This document shows, piece after piece, positions 55,014 through 64,000 of a DNA stretch of 64,000 nucleotides (position 1 is its first letter; every line of letters begins with the position of its first letter). This DNA comes from Paenibacillus sp. OV219 (GTDB lineage: Bacteria; Bacillota; Bacilli; Paenibacillales; Paenibacillaceae), in the NCBI RefSeq assembly GCF_900110075.1, contig NZ_FOCJ01000002.1, forward strand, positions 558,001 through 622,000, given 5' to 3'. The notes below the pieces were generated by a model. It did not search any database and had not been told where the DNA came from. It saw only the letters and a list, made by a program, of their open reading frames with translations. The position numbers and the translations under genes are program-made.

Positions 55014-55312
55014 GGGAGAACAACAATACAACATCGCAGCCTCTCCCGAACAAGAAGGCAGTTGCGCTTAAATATGAACCAGGTGAACGGAATGCCCCTG
55101 TTGTCGTTGCGAAAGGGCAAGGAAGGATCGCCGAAGCGATATTAGAGAAAGCAGCGGAGAACGGCGTTCCTGTCCAGCAGGACAAGTCACTTGTCGAAGT
55201 GCTCTCCAAACTCGATCTGGATCAAGAGGTCCCTCCTGAGCTATATGCATTGGTTGCTGAGATCCTATCATTCGTCTATCGTTCCGATCAGAGGGCAGGT
55301 GGCAAAAAATGA
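55010..55312 (+). CDS. Stand-alone FlhB C-terminal-domain-like protein (YlqH-type)
   Basis: A 100-residue soluble protein. KKAVALKYEPGERNAPVVVA, AEKAGENGVPV-like NGVPVQQDKSLVEVLSKLDL and VPPELYALVAEILSFVYR are unmistakably the cytoplasmic C-terminal domain of FlhB/YscU export-gate proteins. The membrane part is absent. The autocleavage tetrapeptide Asn-Pro-Thr-His expected just before the AVALKY strand is replaced by LPNKK, so self-cleavage is not expected. It is coupled to the FliK-like gene (ATGA) and to the yraN gene (ATGA). Helicobacter FlhX is a known separate FlhB C-domain that can function in export. Confidence 0.88.
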   Translation: MRENNNTTSQPLPNKKAVALKYEPGERNAPVVVAKGQGRIAEAILEKAAENGVPVQQDKSLVEVLSKLDLDQEVPPELYALVAEILSFVYRSDQRAGGKK

Positions 55313-55725
55313 CGAGCAGACGGCAGTCTAATGAAGAAAAAAAGGCTGATTCACGACAAACGATTGGCAAGTTCGGGGAGGAACAAGCTGCCCGTTATCT
55401 AGACGAACAAGGTTATTATGTTTTAGCACGGAATTGGCGCTGTCGCTCAGGCGAGCTTGATATCATCGCTCAAACCGCCGATACATTCGTCATTATCGAA
55501 GTGCGGACCCGCAGACAAGGTGGGAGATTCGGTACAGCAGCAGAATCAGTAGATTTCCGGAAGCAGTATCAAGTACGAGCAACGGCTGAGGTTTATATAT
55601 CACTTCAGAAGCTGCACGGTCAGCCGGTCAGGTTCGATGTTATTGCGATAACCGCTGTTCCAACACCGAGCGAGCCTATTCCCTATCAAATTACTGAACT
55701 GAAACATATCAAAGCTGCTTTTTAA
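55309..55725 (+). CDS. YraN/UPF0102 family endonuclease-like protein
   Basis: A 138-residue protein with a restriction-endonuclease-like fold. It has IGKFGEEQAARYLDEQGYYV, NWRCRSGELDIIAQ and FVIIEVRTRRQGGRFG, the PD-(D/E)xK core. The usual Lys of EVKTR is Arg here (EVRTR), as in some members. It probably acts on branched DNA, and is often found near comM and dprA. The start overlaps the FlhB-like gene by 4 bp. Confidence 0.88.
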   Translation: MTSRRQSNEEKKADSRQTIGKFGEEQAARYLDEQGYYVLARNWRCRSGELDIIAQTADTFVIIEVRTRRQGGRFGTAAESVDFRKQYQVRATAEVYISLQKLHGQPVRFDVIAITAVPTPSEPIPYQITELKHIKAAF

Positions 55726-55731
55726 CAAATA

Positions 55732-55755
55732 AGAGATGCCCACCTAGGCATCTCT
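55732..55755. terminator. Bidirectional terminator
   Basis: Perfect 9-bp stem AGAGATGCC/GGCATCTCT with a short loop (CACCTA region), between converging yraN and comM ends; T-rich on both sides. Confidence 0.8.
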
Positions 55756-55764
55756 TTCTGATTT

Positions 55765-57321
55765 CTAAAGCGCATATAGCTTTCGATCCAATCCTCGGTA
55801 ACCGATCGCTTCTGCAACATGCGGACTGTCCACTAGCTCACTCTGCTCCAGGTCTGCAATTGTTCTCGCAAGTTTTAATATTCGGTCATGCGCTCGTAAA
55901 CTTACGCCTAGTGAGTCAAAAGCAAGGCGCAGCAGCTCATCCGCTTCTCTTGTAAGCTGCACAGCTCTTCGCAATGAAGCTCCAGCCAGATCGGTAAGTG
56001 GCCTTCCGAGAGCGTCAGTACGAGCGTTTCGGTATTTGATAGCTTGCAGCACAATCTGCTTCATCTGCGCAGAAGTCATGCCGATATGCAAGTCCGCTGT
56101 CGCAGGCGGTCGAGCGACCTCAATATGCATATCTATTCGGTCGAGGAGTGGACCGGAGATTTTGGCGCGGTACCTTAAGAGATACGCCTCGCTGCAGCTG
56201 CAGCGTTGATCCTCTGAATCATGGCCATAGTAGCCACAAGGGCAAGGATTCATAGAAGCTGCCAATAGAAAATGTGCCGGGAACCGAAATACCGCCCGGC
56301 TTCTTGCTATAGTCACCTCACGATCCTCGAGCGGTTGACGAAGCACTTCGAGTGCGGCTCGTGAAAATTCAGGCAGCTCGTCCAGAAACAAGACACCGCG
56401 ATGAGCAAGTGTCACTTCACCTGGCCGCGGTATCGAGCCGCCACCGATCAATCCTGCTGTGGATATGGTGTGGTGAGGACTGCGGAATTGGCGTTCCTTC
56501 ATCAGCGAAGGGATGCCTCCAGGGAGCTTGCCGGCTGCGCTATATATCTTCGTTACTTGCAGTGCCTCTTCTTCTGCGAGTGGAGGCATAATGCCGGGAA
56601 GCCGCTTGGCGAGCATCGTTTTACCTGTGCCAGGCGGACCTGACAGCAACAAATTATGCATGCCAACTGCTGCGATCAGAAGCGCCCGCTTCGCGTGGTG
56701 CTGTCCAAGCACATCCCCGAAATCACCATGTAGATGGATACTCTCGACTAGCAGGCTATTCTGAACATCTCGAGAATGGACGGCATGATATTGCAGCGAT
56801 CGCCAAGCTTCTTTGTCTGAATCGGCATCCTTCAGCTCTAGCAAATGAGTGATAGCGAACAGCTCGAGCCCTTCAATGCAGGAAGCTTCTGAAGCATTGA
56901 TATGAGGAAGCAGCACTTTCGTGTGGCCTCTAAGCTTAGCTTGTTCCACCATTGCAAGGACACCTGATATCGCGCGCACCTCGCCGTTCAGCGCGAGTTC
57001 GCCGAGAATTATCATATCTCGGAACAATTCGGCCCGCAGTTGTCCGCTCGCGACTAAGACGCCAACTGCGATTGCGAGATCAAAGGCAGTTCCTTCTTTG
57101 CGCAAGTCAGCTGGAGCAAGGTTAACGGTAATTCGTTCCATTGGGAACATGAAACCACAGTTCTTGATCGCAGCACGTACACGTTCGACAGATTCTCGCA
57201 CGGCGGGATCGGGAAGGCCAACGACATTTACTTGTGGGAGTCCATTTGAAATATCGACTTCCACGGCAATCATTCTGCCTTCCACACCATATACGCTGCC
57301 GCTGCAAATTTGAGTATACAA
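55765..57321 (-). CDS. comM: YifB/ComM-family Mg-chelatase-like AAA+ ATPase
   Basis: A 518-residue protein; ComM is a helicase promoting branch migration during natural transformation. The N-terminal Lon-protease-like fold includes VEVDISNGLPQVNVVGLPDP and NLAPADLRKEGTAFDLAIA. The AAA+ part has Walker A LLSGPPGTGKTMLAKRLPGI and Walker B GVLFLDELPEFSRAALE. A zinc-like Cys group (NPCPCGYYG ... CSCS) follows. The C-terminal Mg_chelatase C domain ends RGLDRKLYAL. The start is TTG 57321 behind CGGAGGTG; the preceding codons are not conserved. Opposite strand to its neighbours. Confidence 0.92.
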   Translation of the reverse strand: MYTQICSGSVYGVEGRMIAVEVDISNGLPQVNVVGLPDPAVRESVERVRAAIKNCGFMFPMERITVNLAPADLRKEGTAFDLAIAVGVLVASGQLRAELFRDMIILGELALNGEVRAISGVLAMVEQAKLRGHTKVLLPHINASEASCIEGLELFAITHLLELKDADSDKEAWRSLQYHAVHSRDVQNSLLVESIHLHGDFGDVLGQHHAKRALLIAAVGMHNLLLSGPPGTGKTMLAKRLPGIMPPLAEEEALQVTKIYSAAGKLPGGIPSLMKERQFRSPHHTISTAGLIGGGSIPRPGEVTLAHRGVLFLDELPEFSRAALEVLRQPLEDREVTIARSRAVFRFPAHFLLAASMNPCPCGYYGHDSEDQRCSCSEAYLLRYRAKISGPLLDRIDMHIEVARPPATADLHIGMTSAQMKQIVLQAIKYRNARTDALGRPLTDLAGASLRRAVQLTREADELLRLAFDSLGVSLRAHDRILKLARTIADLEQSELVDSPHVAEAIGYRGLDRKLYAL

Positions 57322-57437
57322 AACAAAAAACACCTCCGTCGTTATCGGATGAAGGTGCTTCCTCACTAGTCCGTGTCATATCATGCTTCACATGTATGAT
57401 AGTCCATCATTGAAAATACTGTCAACAATGCTCGATT

Positions 57438-57920
57438 TCATTCCGATTGAATGGATTGCTGAATAAATCGCTCGATTTGTTCCTTGTGGTGTGTATCGTG
57501 ATCGACAAAATCCTCTAAGTACGCCAATACCGTGAACGGATTGCCGTCTCCATCACGATAAACTTCATTATGATGCGTCTCATTTAATGATTTTAACTTT
57601 CCAACTAGCTCACTACGTACTTCAATACATGCAGTGATAAGTTCTTCATGGCTGATTGACTTTGCATATGTAGCAGCATTCTCATTAAACTGATCGAAAT
57701 TAGAATGTTTGAATGTTAGTGGTGTGCCAGCGGCGATTGGAGTTATCGCTTCGCGTAGGAAATGACGATCCCACAACATAATGTGAGCGATCACTTGCTG
57801 TGTCGACCATTTGCCAGGTTCGAGCGGAGAGGTCCACTCACCGTTTGAGAGACCGCGCAACGAAGCCGCGAACGAAATCATGGATTCAAAAGTAACCATT
57901 AATATTGGAATCGTGCGCAT
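57438..57920 (-). CDS. DinB/YfiT-like metal-dependent four-helix protein
   Basis: A 160-residue DinB-superfamily protein. The His ligands of the family appear in QQVIAHIMLWDRHFL and FVDHDTHHKEQIERF. Members include putative thiol S-transferases and metal-dependent hydrolases; this one cannot be assigned further. ATG at 57920 has GAGGAGC upstream on the minus strand. It lies between comM and sucC, an insertion relative to the B. subtilis order. Confidence 0.85.
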   Translation of the reverse strand: MRTIPILMVTFESMISFAASLRGLSNGEWTSPLEPGKWSTQQVIAHIMLWDRHFLREAITPIAAGTPLTFKHSNFDQFNENAATYAKSISHEELITACIEVRSELVGKLKSLNETHHNEVYRDGDGNPFTVLAYLEDFVDHDTHHKEQIERFIQQSIQSE

Positions 57921-58243
57921 GACTCAGAACAGCTCCTCAATCAAGAATGATGATATGCAATCATAATAATACGAACCTATGTTCGGTGTCAATATTTTGT
58001 AAAAGTTAGGTAATACTAATCGTGAACTGCCATCCGTCATGAGGCTTTTCAATGCAAAAGCAATGTTTTCATCTTCATATATTAACTTTCATCGCTTTTC
58101 ATATCGAATTGAGATGAAATTAATATCAAAAAAGATGGCATCTTGAGCTAAAAAAATAGTAAAGCTATGACGAAACGTGTTACAATACTTATGGTTTTGT
58201 GTACATACGTAGTAGTTAACTGCGGATAGGAGGATTTTCGTAA
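57921..58243 (+). other. Intergenic region upstream of sucC
   Basis: About 320 bp, AT-rich, no gene. TACAAT at 58181-58186 is a possible -10 about 60 bp before sucC but lacks a clear -35. The ribosome site ATAGGAGGA ends 9 bp before the sucC start. Nothing else recognisable. Confidence 0.5.
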
Positions 58244-59404
58244 ATGAATATCCATGAGTATCAAGGAAAACAATTGCTAAAACAATACGGAGTTGCGGTG
58301 CCGGAAGGCAAAGTAGCATTCTCCGTTGAAGAAGCGGTAGAAGCAGCGAAATCGCTCGGTACGCCGGTCGTCGTTGTTAAAGCGCAAATCCATGCGGGTG
58401 GCCGCGGTAAAGCGGGCGGCGTTAAAGTTGCCAAAAATTTGGATGAGGTTCGCGACTACGCAAGCCAAATTCTAGGTAAAGTTCTCGTCACGCACCAAAC
58501 AGGCCCAGAAGGTAAAGAGGTTAAGCGTCTCTTGATCGAGCAAGGCTGCGACATTAAGAAGGAATACTACATCGGTCTCGTTGTTGACCGTGTAACAGGA
58601 CGCATCGTTATGATGGCATCCGAAGAGGGCGGCACAGAGATCGAAGAGGTTGCTGAGCATACGCCTGAGAAGATTTTCAAAGAAGTAATCGATCCAGCGG
58701 TTGGCCTTCAAGTGTTCCAAGCGCGCAAGCTTGCTTATTCCATCAACATTCCTAACGAGCTGGTGAACAAAGCGGCTAAATTCATGCTGTCCTTGTATGC
58801 TGCTTTCGTTGAGAAGGATTGCTCGATTGCAGAGATCAACCCGCTCGTCGTTACTGGCGACGGCAACGTAATGGCGCTTGACGCCAAGCTGAACTTCGAT
58901 TCCAACGCACTGTATCGTCACAAAGACATTCTCGAACTTCGTGACCTGGATGAAGAAGATGAGAAGGAAATTCAAGCGTCCAAGTTCGACCTCAGCTACA
59001 TCGCGCTCGATGGCAACATCGGTTGCATGGTTAACGGAGCAGGTCTTGCTATGGCGACAATGGATATTATCAAGTACTACGGCGGCGACCCTGCGAACTT
59101 CCTGGACGTAGGCGGCGGTGCTACGAAAGAAAAAGTAACGGAAGCGTTCAAGATCATTCTCTCCGATGAGAAGGTTAAAGGCATTTTCGTTAACATTTTC
59201 GGCGGCATTATGAAATGCGATATTATCGCAGACGGTGTTATTTCAGCAGCGAAGGAGCTCGGTCTTGACCGTCCGCTCGTCGTTCGTCTGGAAGGCACTA
59301 ACGTAGAGCTCGGCAAGAAAATGTTGAATGAATCCGGACTAAACATCGTGGCTGCGGATTCGATGGCCGACGGTGCACAAAAAATCGTTGCGCTTGTGAA
59401 GTAA
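58244..59404 (+). CDS. sucC: Succinyl-CoA synthetase (ADP-forming) beta subunit
   Basis: TCA-cycle enzyme interconverting succinyl-CoA and succinate with nucleotide phosphorylation. Length 386 aa. The ATP-grasp N-terminal domain starts [20 protein letters not shown] and has [19 protein letters not shown] and [12 protein letters not shown]. The C-terminal CoA-ligase domain has [13 protein letters not shown] and [16 protein letters not shown]. Strongly biased codons suggest high expression. Followed by sucD after 58 bp. Confidence 0.97.
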   Translation: MNIHEYQGKQLLKQYGVAVPEGKVAFSVEEAVEAAKSLGTPVVVVKAQIHAGGRGKAGGVKVAKNLDEVRDYASQILGKVLVTHQTGPEGKEVKRLLIEQGCDIKKEYYIGLVVDRVTGRIVMMASEEGGTEIEEVAEHTPEKIFKEVIDPAVGLQVFQARKLAYSINIPNELVNKAAKFMLSLYAAFVEKDCSIAEINPLVVTGDGNVMALDAKLNFDSNALYRHKDILELRDLDEEDEKEIQASKFDLSYIALDGNIGCMVNGAGLAMATMDIIKYYGGDPANFLDVGGGATKEKVTEAFKIILSDEKVKGIFVNIFGGIMKCDIIADGVISAAKELGLDRPLVVRLEGTNVELGKKMLNESGLNIVAADSMADGAQKIVALVK

Positions 59405-59462
59405 GGCATCTGAAGTCGCACTTTCCGCGGCAAATGAATTCATTTAGGGGATGTGAGTTTCG

Positions 59463-60392
59463 ATGAGCATTTTGGTAGACAAGAATACTAAAGTCATTAC
59501 ACAAGGTATTACCGGTGCAACAGGTCTTTTCCATGCGAAAGGCGCCTTGGAATACGGTACTCAAATGGTTGGCGGCGTTACACCTGGCAAAGGCGGCACG
59601 AACGTTGACATTACACTTGAGAACGGCACAGTAGTATCCCTTCCTGTATTCAATACAGTTGCTGATGCAGTGGCTAAGACTGGCGCCACTGCTTCGGTTA
59701 TTTACGTACCACCAGCATTCGCTGCAGATTCCATCTTGGAAGCTGTCGATGCTGAGCTGGATCTCGTTATCTGTATTACAGAAGGTATTCCTGTAATCGA
59801 CATGATTAAAGTGACTCGGTACATGGAAGGCCGCAAAACGCGCCTGATCGGACCGAACTGCCCAGGTGTTATTACGCCAGGCGAGTGCAAAATCGGCATC
59901 ATGCCGGGCTATATCCATACAAAAGGCCATGTAGGCGTCGTTTCCCGTAGCGGAACGCTTACCTACGAGGCAGTTCACCAACTGACAACTCGCGGCATTG
60001 GTCAATCCTCTGCAGTAGGTATCGGAGGCGACCCTGTTAAAGGTTCGGAGTTCATTGACATTCTGAACATGTTCAATGAAGATCCGGACACTTATGCGGT
60101 TATCATGATCGGTGAAATCGGCGGCTCCGCAGAAGAAGAAGCGGCTGAGTGGGTTAAAGCTAACATGAAGAAGCCTGTTGTCGGCTTCATCGGCGGCGCA
60201 ACAGCGCCTCCAGGCAAACGTATGGGACATGCTGGCGCAATCATCTCCGGCGGCAAAGGTACTGCAGCTGAGAAGATTTCAACGCTGGAGAAATGCGGTA
60301 TCCGTGTAGCTCCAACGCCTTCCGAAATGGGCTCCACGCTTGTGAGTGTTCTGGAAGAGCGCGGCATGCTCGACAAGTGCAAAACACACTAA
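59463..60392 (+). CDS. sucD: Succinyl-CoA synthetase (ADP-forming) alpha subunit
   Basis: A 309-residue subunit that binds CoA and carries the phosphorylated His. Motifs are [20 protein letters not shown] (CoA-binding), [34 protein letters not shown] and active-site His about 256 in [15 protein letters not shown]. Forms an alpha-beta complex with SucC. GGGGATGTGAG precedes the start; a strong terminator ends the operon. Confidence 0.97.
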   Translation: MSILVDKNTKVITQGITGATGLFHAKGALEYGTQMVGGVTPGKGGTNVDITLENGTVVSLPVFNTVADAVAKTGATASVIYVPPAFAADSILEAVDAELDLVICITEGIPVIDMIKVTRYMEGRKTRLIGPNCPGVITPGECKIGIMPGYIHTKGHVGVVSRSGTLTYEAVHQLTTRGIGQSSAVGIGGDPVKGSEFIDILNMFNEDPDTYAVIMIGEIGGSAEEEAAEWVKANMKKPVVGFIGGATAPPGKRMGHAGAIISGGKGTAAEKISTLEKCGIRVAPTPSEMGSTLVSVLEERGMLDKCKTH

Positions 60393-60426
60393 GCTGATCA
60401 ATGCCAATTGCATATAACGAAAAGGT

Positions 60427-60477
60427 AAGCAACCTTTCGAATTGCCCTCACCAAGGGCTTTCGAAGGTTGCTTTTTT
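60427..60477 (+). terminator. Rho-independent terminator after sucCD
   Basis: Long stem AAGCAACCTTTCGA with TCGAAGGTTGCTT, plus inner GCCCT/AGGGC, followed by TTTTTT. Confidence 0.93.
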
Positions 60478-60566
60478 CATTATTTACCATATTCGGCTTG
60501 CATTCTGGTTGCTGCGAAGGCACAATAAAGAAGAATGCGAGCCTTCGAATCGGGAGGCGGCGCTAT

Positions 60567-61694
60567 ATGAACATGGAATTTGGCAAGCGCAGAGAGCTGT
60601 TAATCACAATGCACGAAACACCAGGTGTCGGTTGGCAATCAATCAGAAAGGCTGCCGAGTGCGGTGAATGGCATGCTTTCGAGCGATTTACGCCGGAGGC
60701 ATGGGTGACGTCGGCAGGGTTAAAGCTTGATCAGGCGCGTGCATTATCGAATGCGTTTTCAAGCGTTGATGTAAAAGCAAGAGATGAAAGAATGAAGGAG
60801 CTTGGTATTAAAGTCATAACGAGACTGGACGAAGGCTACCCGGAATTGTTAATGGAATCACCCCAGCCACCATGGGTTTTATATGCGATTGGCAAGGATA
60901 CACTGCTGAAGAGGCCGTCAATTGCGATTGTCGGGTCGCGAGGACCGACGACCTATGGACGAAGAACGGCTTCTGAGCTTGCTAGGAAGCTCTCTGAGCG
61001 AGGTTTAACAGTTGTGAGTGGCATGGCAAGGGGGATTGATGCTTTAGCGCATGAGGGAGCTTTACAGGGCTCTGGAAGCACGATTGCTGTTCTTGGCACA
61101 CCTGTCGATATAATCTATCCAGCTGACAATCGCCAGCTTTATGCTGAAATTGCGAAGAACGGGCTGATTCTTTCAGAGGTGCCAATTGGAACGCCGTTTC
61201 ATCCCGGCTTGTTTCCGCTTCGGAATCGGATTATCGCTGCATTGTCTCTCGGTACTGTCGTCGTCGAGGCGGCAGAGCGCAGCGGCTCGCTCATAACGGC
61301 CGATCAAGCGCTAGAAATGTCGCGTGACGTGTTCGCTGTACCAGGACCGATCTCTTCTCCAAAGAGTGCGGGCACGAACGGTTTGATTCGCCAAGGTGCT
61401 AAGCTTGTCTCGTCATATGAGGATATTATTGAAGAATATTCCGGACTGCCGATATATAATCAAGCGGTATCACTATCAAGCGGACAAGCGGAATCATCAC
61501 CCGGCAACCTGGAGCTCGAACTGAGCGCAAATGAAGCGATTATCTATCGTTTATTGAGCGATGAGCCACGAACCGTAGACCAACTTCACGAGCTTTCATC
61601 GTTCCCTTTTGGACTTTTGCATTCAGTTCTGATAAATTTAACTTTAAAACGTAAGATTGAACAGCATTCAGGTTCCATATATAGTGTAATGTAG
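60567..61694 (+). CDS. dprA: DNA-processing protein DprA (Smf)
   Basis: A 375-residue protein that binds incoming single-stranded DNA and loads RecA in natural transformation. The N-terminal SAM-like region is followed by the Rossmann-like core: IAIVGSRGPTTYGRRTASEL, VVSGMARGIDALAHEGAL, FPLRNRIIAALS and VVEAAERSGSLITADQAL. A C-terminal winged-helix-like domain starts near EAIIYRLLSDEPRTVDQL. ATG 60567 follows GGGAGGCGG; the upstream open frame runs into the sucD terminator and is not coding. comM and yraN lie nearby. Confidence 0.94.
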   Translation: MNMEFGKRRELLITMHETPGVGWQSIRKAAECGEWHAFERFTPEAWVTSAGLKLDQARALSNAFSSVDVKARDERMKELGIKVITRLDEGYPELLMESPQPPWVLYAIGKDTLLKRPSIAIVGSRGPTTYGRRTASELARKLSERGLTVVSGMARGIDALAHEGALQGSGSTIAVLGTPVDIIYPADNRQLYAEIAKNGLILSEVPIGTPFHPGLFPLRNRIIAALSLGTVVVEAAERSGSLITADQALEMSRDVFAVPGPISSPKSAGTNGLIRQGAKLVSSYEDIIEEYSGLPIYNQAVSLSSGQAESSPGNLELELSANEAIIYRLLSDEPRTVDQLHELSSFPFGLLHSVLINLTLKRKIEQHSGSIYSVM

Positions 61695-61720
61695 CATGTA
61701 GTTGAGAGGAGGGCGCAGCG

Positions 61721-63826
61721 ATGGCAGATTCCCTTGTCATTGTCGAGTCACCGGCAAAAGCGAAGACAATTGGAAAATATCTCGGCAGCAAGTTTATCGT
61801 GAAAGCATCGATGGGTCATATCCGTGATTTGCCGAAGAGCCAGATCGGTGTTGAAGTAGAGAATGATTTCAACCCCAAATATATAACGATTCGCGGTAAA
61901 GGCAGCATCTTGAAGGAATTGAAGGATGCTAGTAAAAAAGTAAAAAAAGTATATCTCGCAGCTGACCCTGATCGCGAAGGGGAAGCAATTGCATGGCACT
62001 TGGCGCATTATCTCGAAATTGATGAAAGTGATTCTTGCCGAGTTGTCTTTAACGAGATTACAAAGCAAGCAGTAAAGGATGCCTTTAAAGCGCCACGTCC
62101 GATTAATATGGACTTAGTGAATGCGCAGCAAGCGCGTCGTATTCTTGACCGGCTTGTCGGTTATAAGATTAGTCCACTTCTATGGAAGAAAGTGAAGAAG
62201 GGGCTGTCGGCAGGCCGCGTTCAATCCGTTGCGGTTAAGCTAATAATTGACCGCGAGAATGAAATTGATGCTTTCGTTCCTGTTGAGTATTGGACGATAA
62301 CAGCGCAGCTGAAGCAAGGTGCAACGACATTCGAAGCGAAGTATCATTCGCTGAATGGCGAGAAGCGCGAGCTAGGCAACGAAGCGGACGTTCAAGAAGT
62401 GATGAAGGCGATGGGCGATTCGGCGTTCACCGTCAGTGAAGTCAAAGAGAAAGAACGGCTGCGCAATCCGGCAGCACCGTTCATTACGAGCTCCTTGCAG
62501 CAAGAAGCCGCTCGTAAGCTAGGCTACCGCGCGTCTAAGACGATGTCGGTCGCACAGCAGCTTTACGAGGGCGTCGATCTCGGCAAAGAAGGCACAGTCG
62601 GTCTCATCACCTACATGAGAACGGACTCGACACGAATCTCGCCTATCGCGCAAGAAGAAGCGAAGAATTATATTGAAGAGAAATATGGCCCGGCGTATTC
62701 TCCTGAGCAGCCACGCGTATACACGAAGAAGAACAGCAATGCGCAGGATGCGCATGAAGCAGTCCGTCCTACTTCTGTATTCCGTGATCCGGAGTCGGTG
62801 AAGGAGTTCCTGAGCCGCGATCAGTTCAGGCTATATAAGCTCGTTTGGGATCGGTTCGTAGCGAGCCAAATGTCGTCAGCTGTATTGGATACAATGACAG
62901 TAGATTTGAAAGTAGGTTCTGGAGCTATATTCAGAGCAGTTGGCTCGAAAGTAAAGTTCCCGGGCTTTATCAAAATCTATGTCGAGGGCAATGACGACGG
63001 TACAACAACAGATGATGAGAAGTTCCTGCCACCGCTTGCTGTCGGTGAAGTGGTAAGTGCAGAAGCGATTGATCCGAAGCAGCACTTTACGCAGCCTCCA
63101 CCACGCTACTCTGAAGCCCGTCTAGTGCGCATGATGGAAGAAGTAGGCATCGGAAGGCCAAGTACGTACGCGCCGACGCTGGAGACGATCCAGAAGCGTG
63201 GCTACGTCGCGATGGAGGAGAAGAAGTTTATTCCGACCGAGCTCGGTGAACTCGTTATTCAGATGATGGAAGAGTTCTTCCCGGAAATTCTCGATGCGGA
63301 GTTTACGGCGCATATGGAAGACGATCTCGACCATGTGGAAGACGGCAAGGAAGATTGGGTGAAAGTGCTTGCTAACTTCTATAGCTCTTTCGAGAAGCGG
63401 CTTGAGTACGCTGAGGAAGAGATGAAGGAAGTTGAACTGCAGGACGAAATCTCCGATGAGTTGTGTGAGAAGTGCGGGAAGCATCTCGTGTACAAGATGG
63501 GCCGGTTCGGCAAGTTCCTGGCTTGTTCCGGATTCCCGGACTGCCGGAATACGAAGCCGATTGTCAAGGATATCGGCGTCACTTGTCCGAAATGCCATGA
63601 AGGTAAAATCATCGAACGCCGGAGCAAGAAAGGCCGTTACTTCTACGGCTGCGATCAATACCCTGGCTGCGACTACGTCTCGTGGGATAAGCCGGTTAGC
63701 AAGCCTTGCCCTCAGTGCAATAGCGTAATGGTTGAGAAACGTAATAAGAGTGGCGCGAAGCTCCTCTGTACGCAGTGCGACTATAATGAAGAAGTTATTG
63801 AAGATATGGAGCCGGCGGAACTATAA
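61721..63826 (+). CDS. topA: DNA topoisomerase I
   Basis: Type IA topoisomerase that relaxes negative supercoils. Length 701 aa. The Toprim domain starts [19 protein letters not shown] and has [35 protein letters not shown] and [14 protein letters not shown] follow. The active-site Tyr is about residue 298 in [11 protein letters not shown]. Three C-terminal zinc ribbons are visible (CEKCGKHL ... [10 protein letters not shown] ... C and CPQCNSVM ... CTQC). GAGGAGGG precedes ATG 61721. Confidence 0.97.
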   Translation: MADSLVIVESPAKAKTIGKYLGSKFIVKASMGHIRDLPKSQIGVEVENDFNPKYITIRGKGSILKELKDASKKVKKVYLAADPDREGEAIAWHLAHYLEIDESDSCRVVFNEITKQAVKDAFKAPRPINMDLVNAQQARRILDRLVGYKISPLLWKKVKKGLSAGRVQSVAVKLIIDRENEIDAFVPVEYWTITAQLKQGATTFEAKYHSLNGEKRELGNEADVQEVMKAMGDSAFTVSEVKEKERLRNPAAPFITSSLQQEAARKLGYRASKTMSVAQQLYEGVDLGKEGTVGLITYMRTDSTRISPIAQEEAKNYIEEKYGPAYSPEQPRVYTKKNSNAQDAHEAVRPTSVFRDPESVKEFLSRDQFRLYKLVWDRFVASQMSSAVLDTMTVDLKVGSGAIFRAVGSKVKFPGFIKIYVEGNDDGTTTDDEKFLPPLAVGEVVSAEAIDPKQHFTQPPPRYSEARLVRMMEEVGIGRPSTYAPTLETIQKRGYVAMEEKKFIPTELGELVIQMMEEFFPEILDAEFTAHMEDDLDHVEDGKEDWVKVLANFYSSFEKRLEYAEEEMKEVELQDEISDELCEKCGKHLVYKMGRFGKFLACSGFPDCRNTKPIVKDIGVTCPKCHEGKIIERRSKKGRYFYGCDQYPGCDYVSWDKPVSKPCPQCNSVMVEKRNKSGAKLLCTQCDYNEEVIEDMEPAEL

Positions 63827-63898
63827 CGCCGGCCTGCCCTATGTCAGCAGGCATGAAATTGAAACAGGATTGGTTATCTTGAAAGGATGGTAAGTGCA

Positions 63899-64000
63899 TT
63901 GTCAGAATTGCAACGTGTAACAGTTATCGGAGCGGGGCTTGCAGGCAGCGAGGCTGCTTGGCAGATCGCATCGCAAGGAGTACCTGTTACTCTTTATGAA
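63899..64000 (+). CDS. trmFO: tRNA (uracil54-C5)-methyltransferase TrmFO, N-terminal part
   Basis: Thirty-four codons run off the right edge. The N-terminus [19 protein letters not shown] has the FAD-binding GxGxxG pattern of the folate-dependent tRNA methyltransferase TrmFO (Gid). The start is TTG 63899 with AAAGGATGG about 8 nt upstream. The order topA-trmFO is the usual one in Firmicutes, which supports the name. Confidence 0.88.
   Translation, partial: MSELQRVTVIGAGLAGSEAAWQIASQGVPVTLYE

Noticed and set aside
59298-60230. Minus-strand open frame of 310 codons opposite sucC/sucD
   Set aside because: Shadow of strongly biased sucD codons; spans two genes and a gap, with no ribosome site.
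60468-60566. 33 extra codons upstream of dprA
   Set aside because: They overlap the sucCD terminator and lack a ribosome site; ATG 60567 has GGGAGGCGG.

Overview
The window reads as a low-to-mid GC, endospore-forming Firmicute chromosome, most likely Paenibacillaceae (Paenibacillus or Cohnella-like). This is an inference from gene order and gene content: the conserved blocks rsmD-coaD-ylbJ-ylbM-yceD-rpmF, fapR-plsX-fabH-fabD-fabG-acpP-fabF-rnc-smc-ftsY-ylxM-ffh-rpsP-khpA-rimM-trmD-rplS-sip-rbgA-rnhB-ylqG-ylqH and sucCD-dprA-topA-trmFO follow the Bacillus subtilis order. FapR, YlbJ and sigma-K-type promoters fit a spore former. No rRNA, tRNA, CRISPR array, transposase or prophage was seen.

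Region 1 (1-14,060) is accessory. It holds a CPA1 Na+/H+ antiporter and a MATE exporter, then two paralogous small proteins (3911-4279 and 13636-14016) with near-identical sigma-K-like promoters. Between the paralogues lie a Fur-controlled iron/siderophore ABC operon with an unassigned 433-residue fourth gene, a truncated aldo/keto reductase divergent from an AraC regulator, a SET-type MFS exporter, a cupin, an Old Yellow Enzyme remnant with a 130-bp tandem duplication, and a cut-off DinB gene next to a run of 12 G. This stretch shows several signs of recent decay.

Region 2 (14,416-20,503) is one compact operon: allantoinase, an allantoate-amidohydrolase-type enzyme, an M20 deacylase, a D-2-hydroxyacid (glyoxylate/hydroxypyruvate) dehydrogenase and a CidA/LrgA-LrgB membrane pair. 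The arrangement suggests purine-nitrogen salvage in which the glyoxylate carbon is reduced and then moved across the membrane by the LrgAB-type pair. I consider this the most interesting functional hypothesis in the window.

Region 3 (20,600-28,600) holds a membrane-anchored PpiC foldase, a complete oppABCDF oligopeptide importer and an arginase.

Region 4 (28,684-52,690) is housekeeping: RNA modification, CoA synthesis, a FapR-controlled fatty-acid/phospholipid operon, RNase III, SMC, the SRP pathway and ribosomal proteins. Inside the fab operon, between fabD and fabG, about 600 bp of non-coding DNA holds a dense array of tiny hairpins, including a 28-bp tandem repeat and stems with compensatory base changes.

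Region 5 (52,690-64,000) has a FliK-like/FlhB-C-terminal-like pair (ylqG/ylqH) outside any flagellar operon, then yraN, comM and a DinB gene, succinyl-CoA synthetase (sucCD), dprA, topA and the first 34 codons of trmFO.
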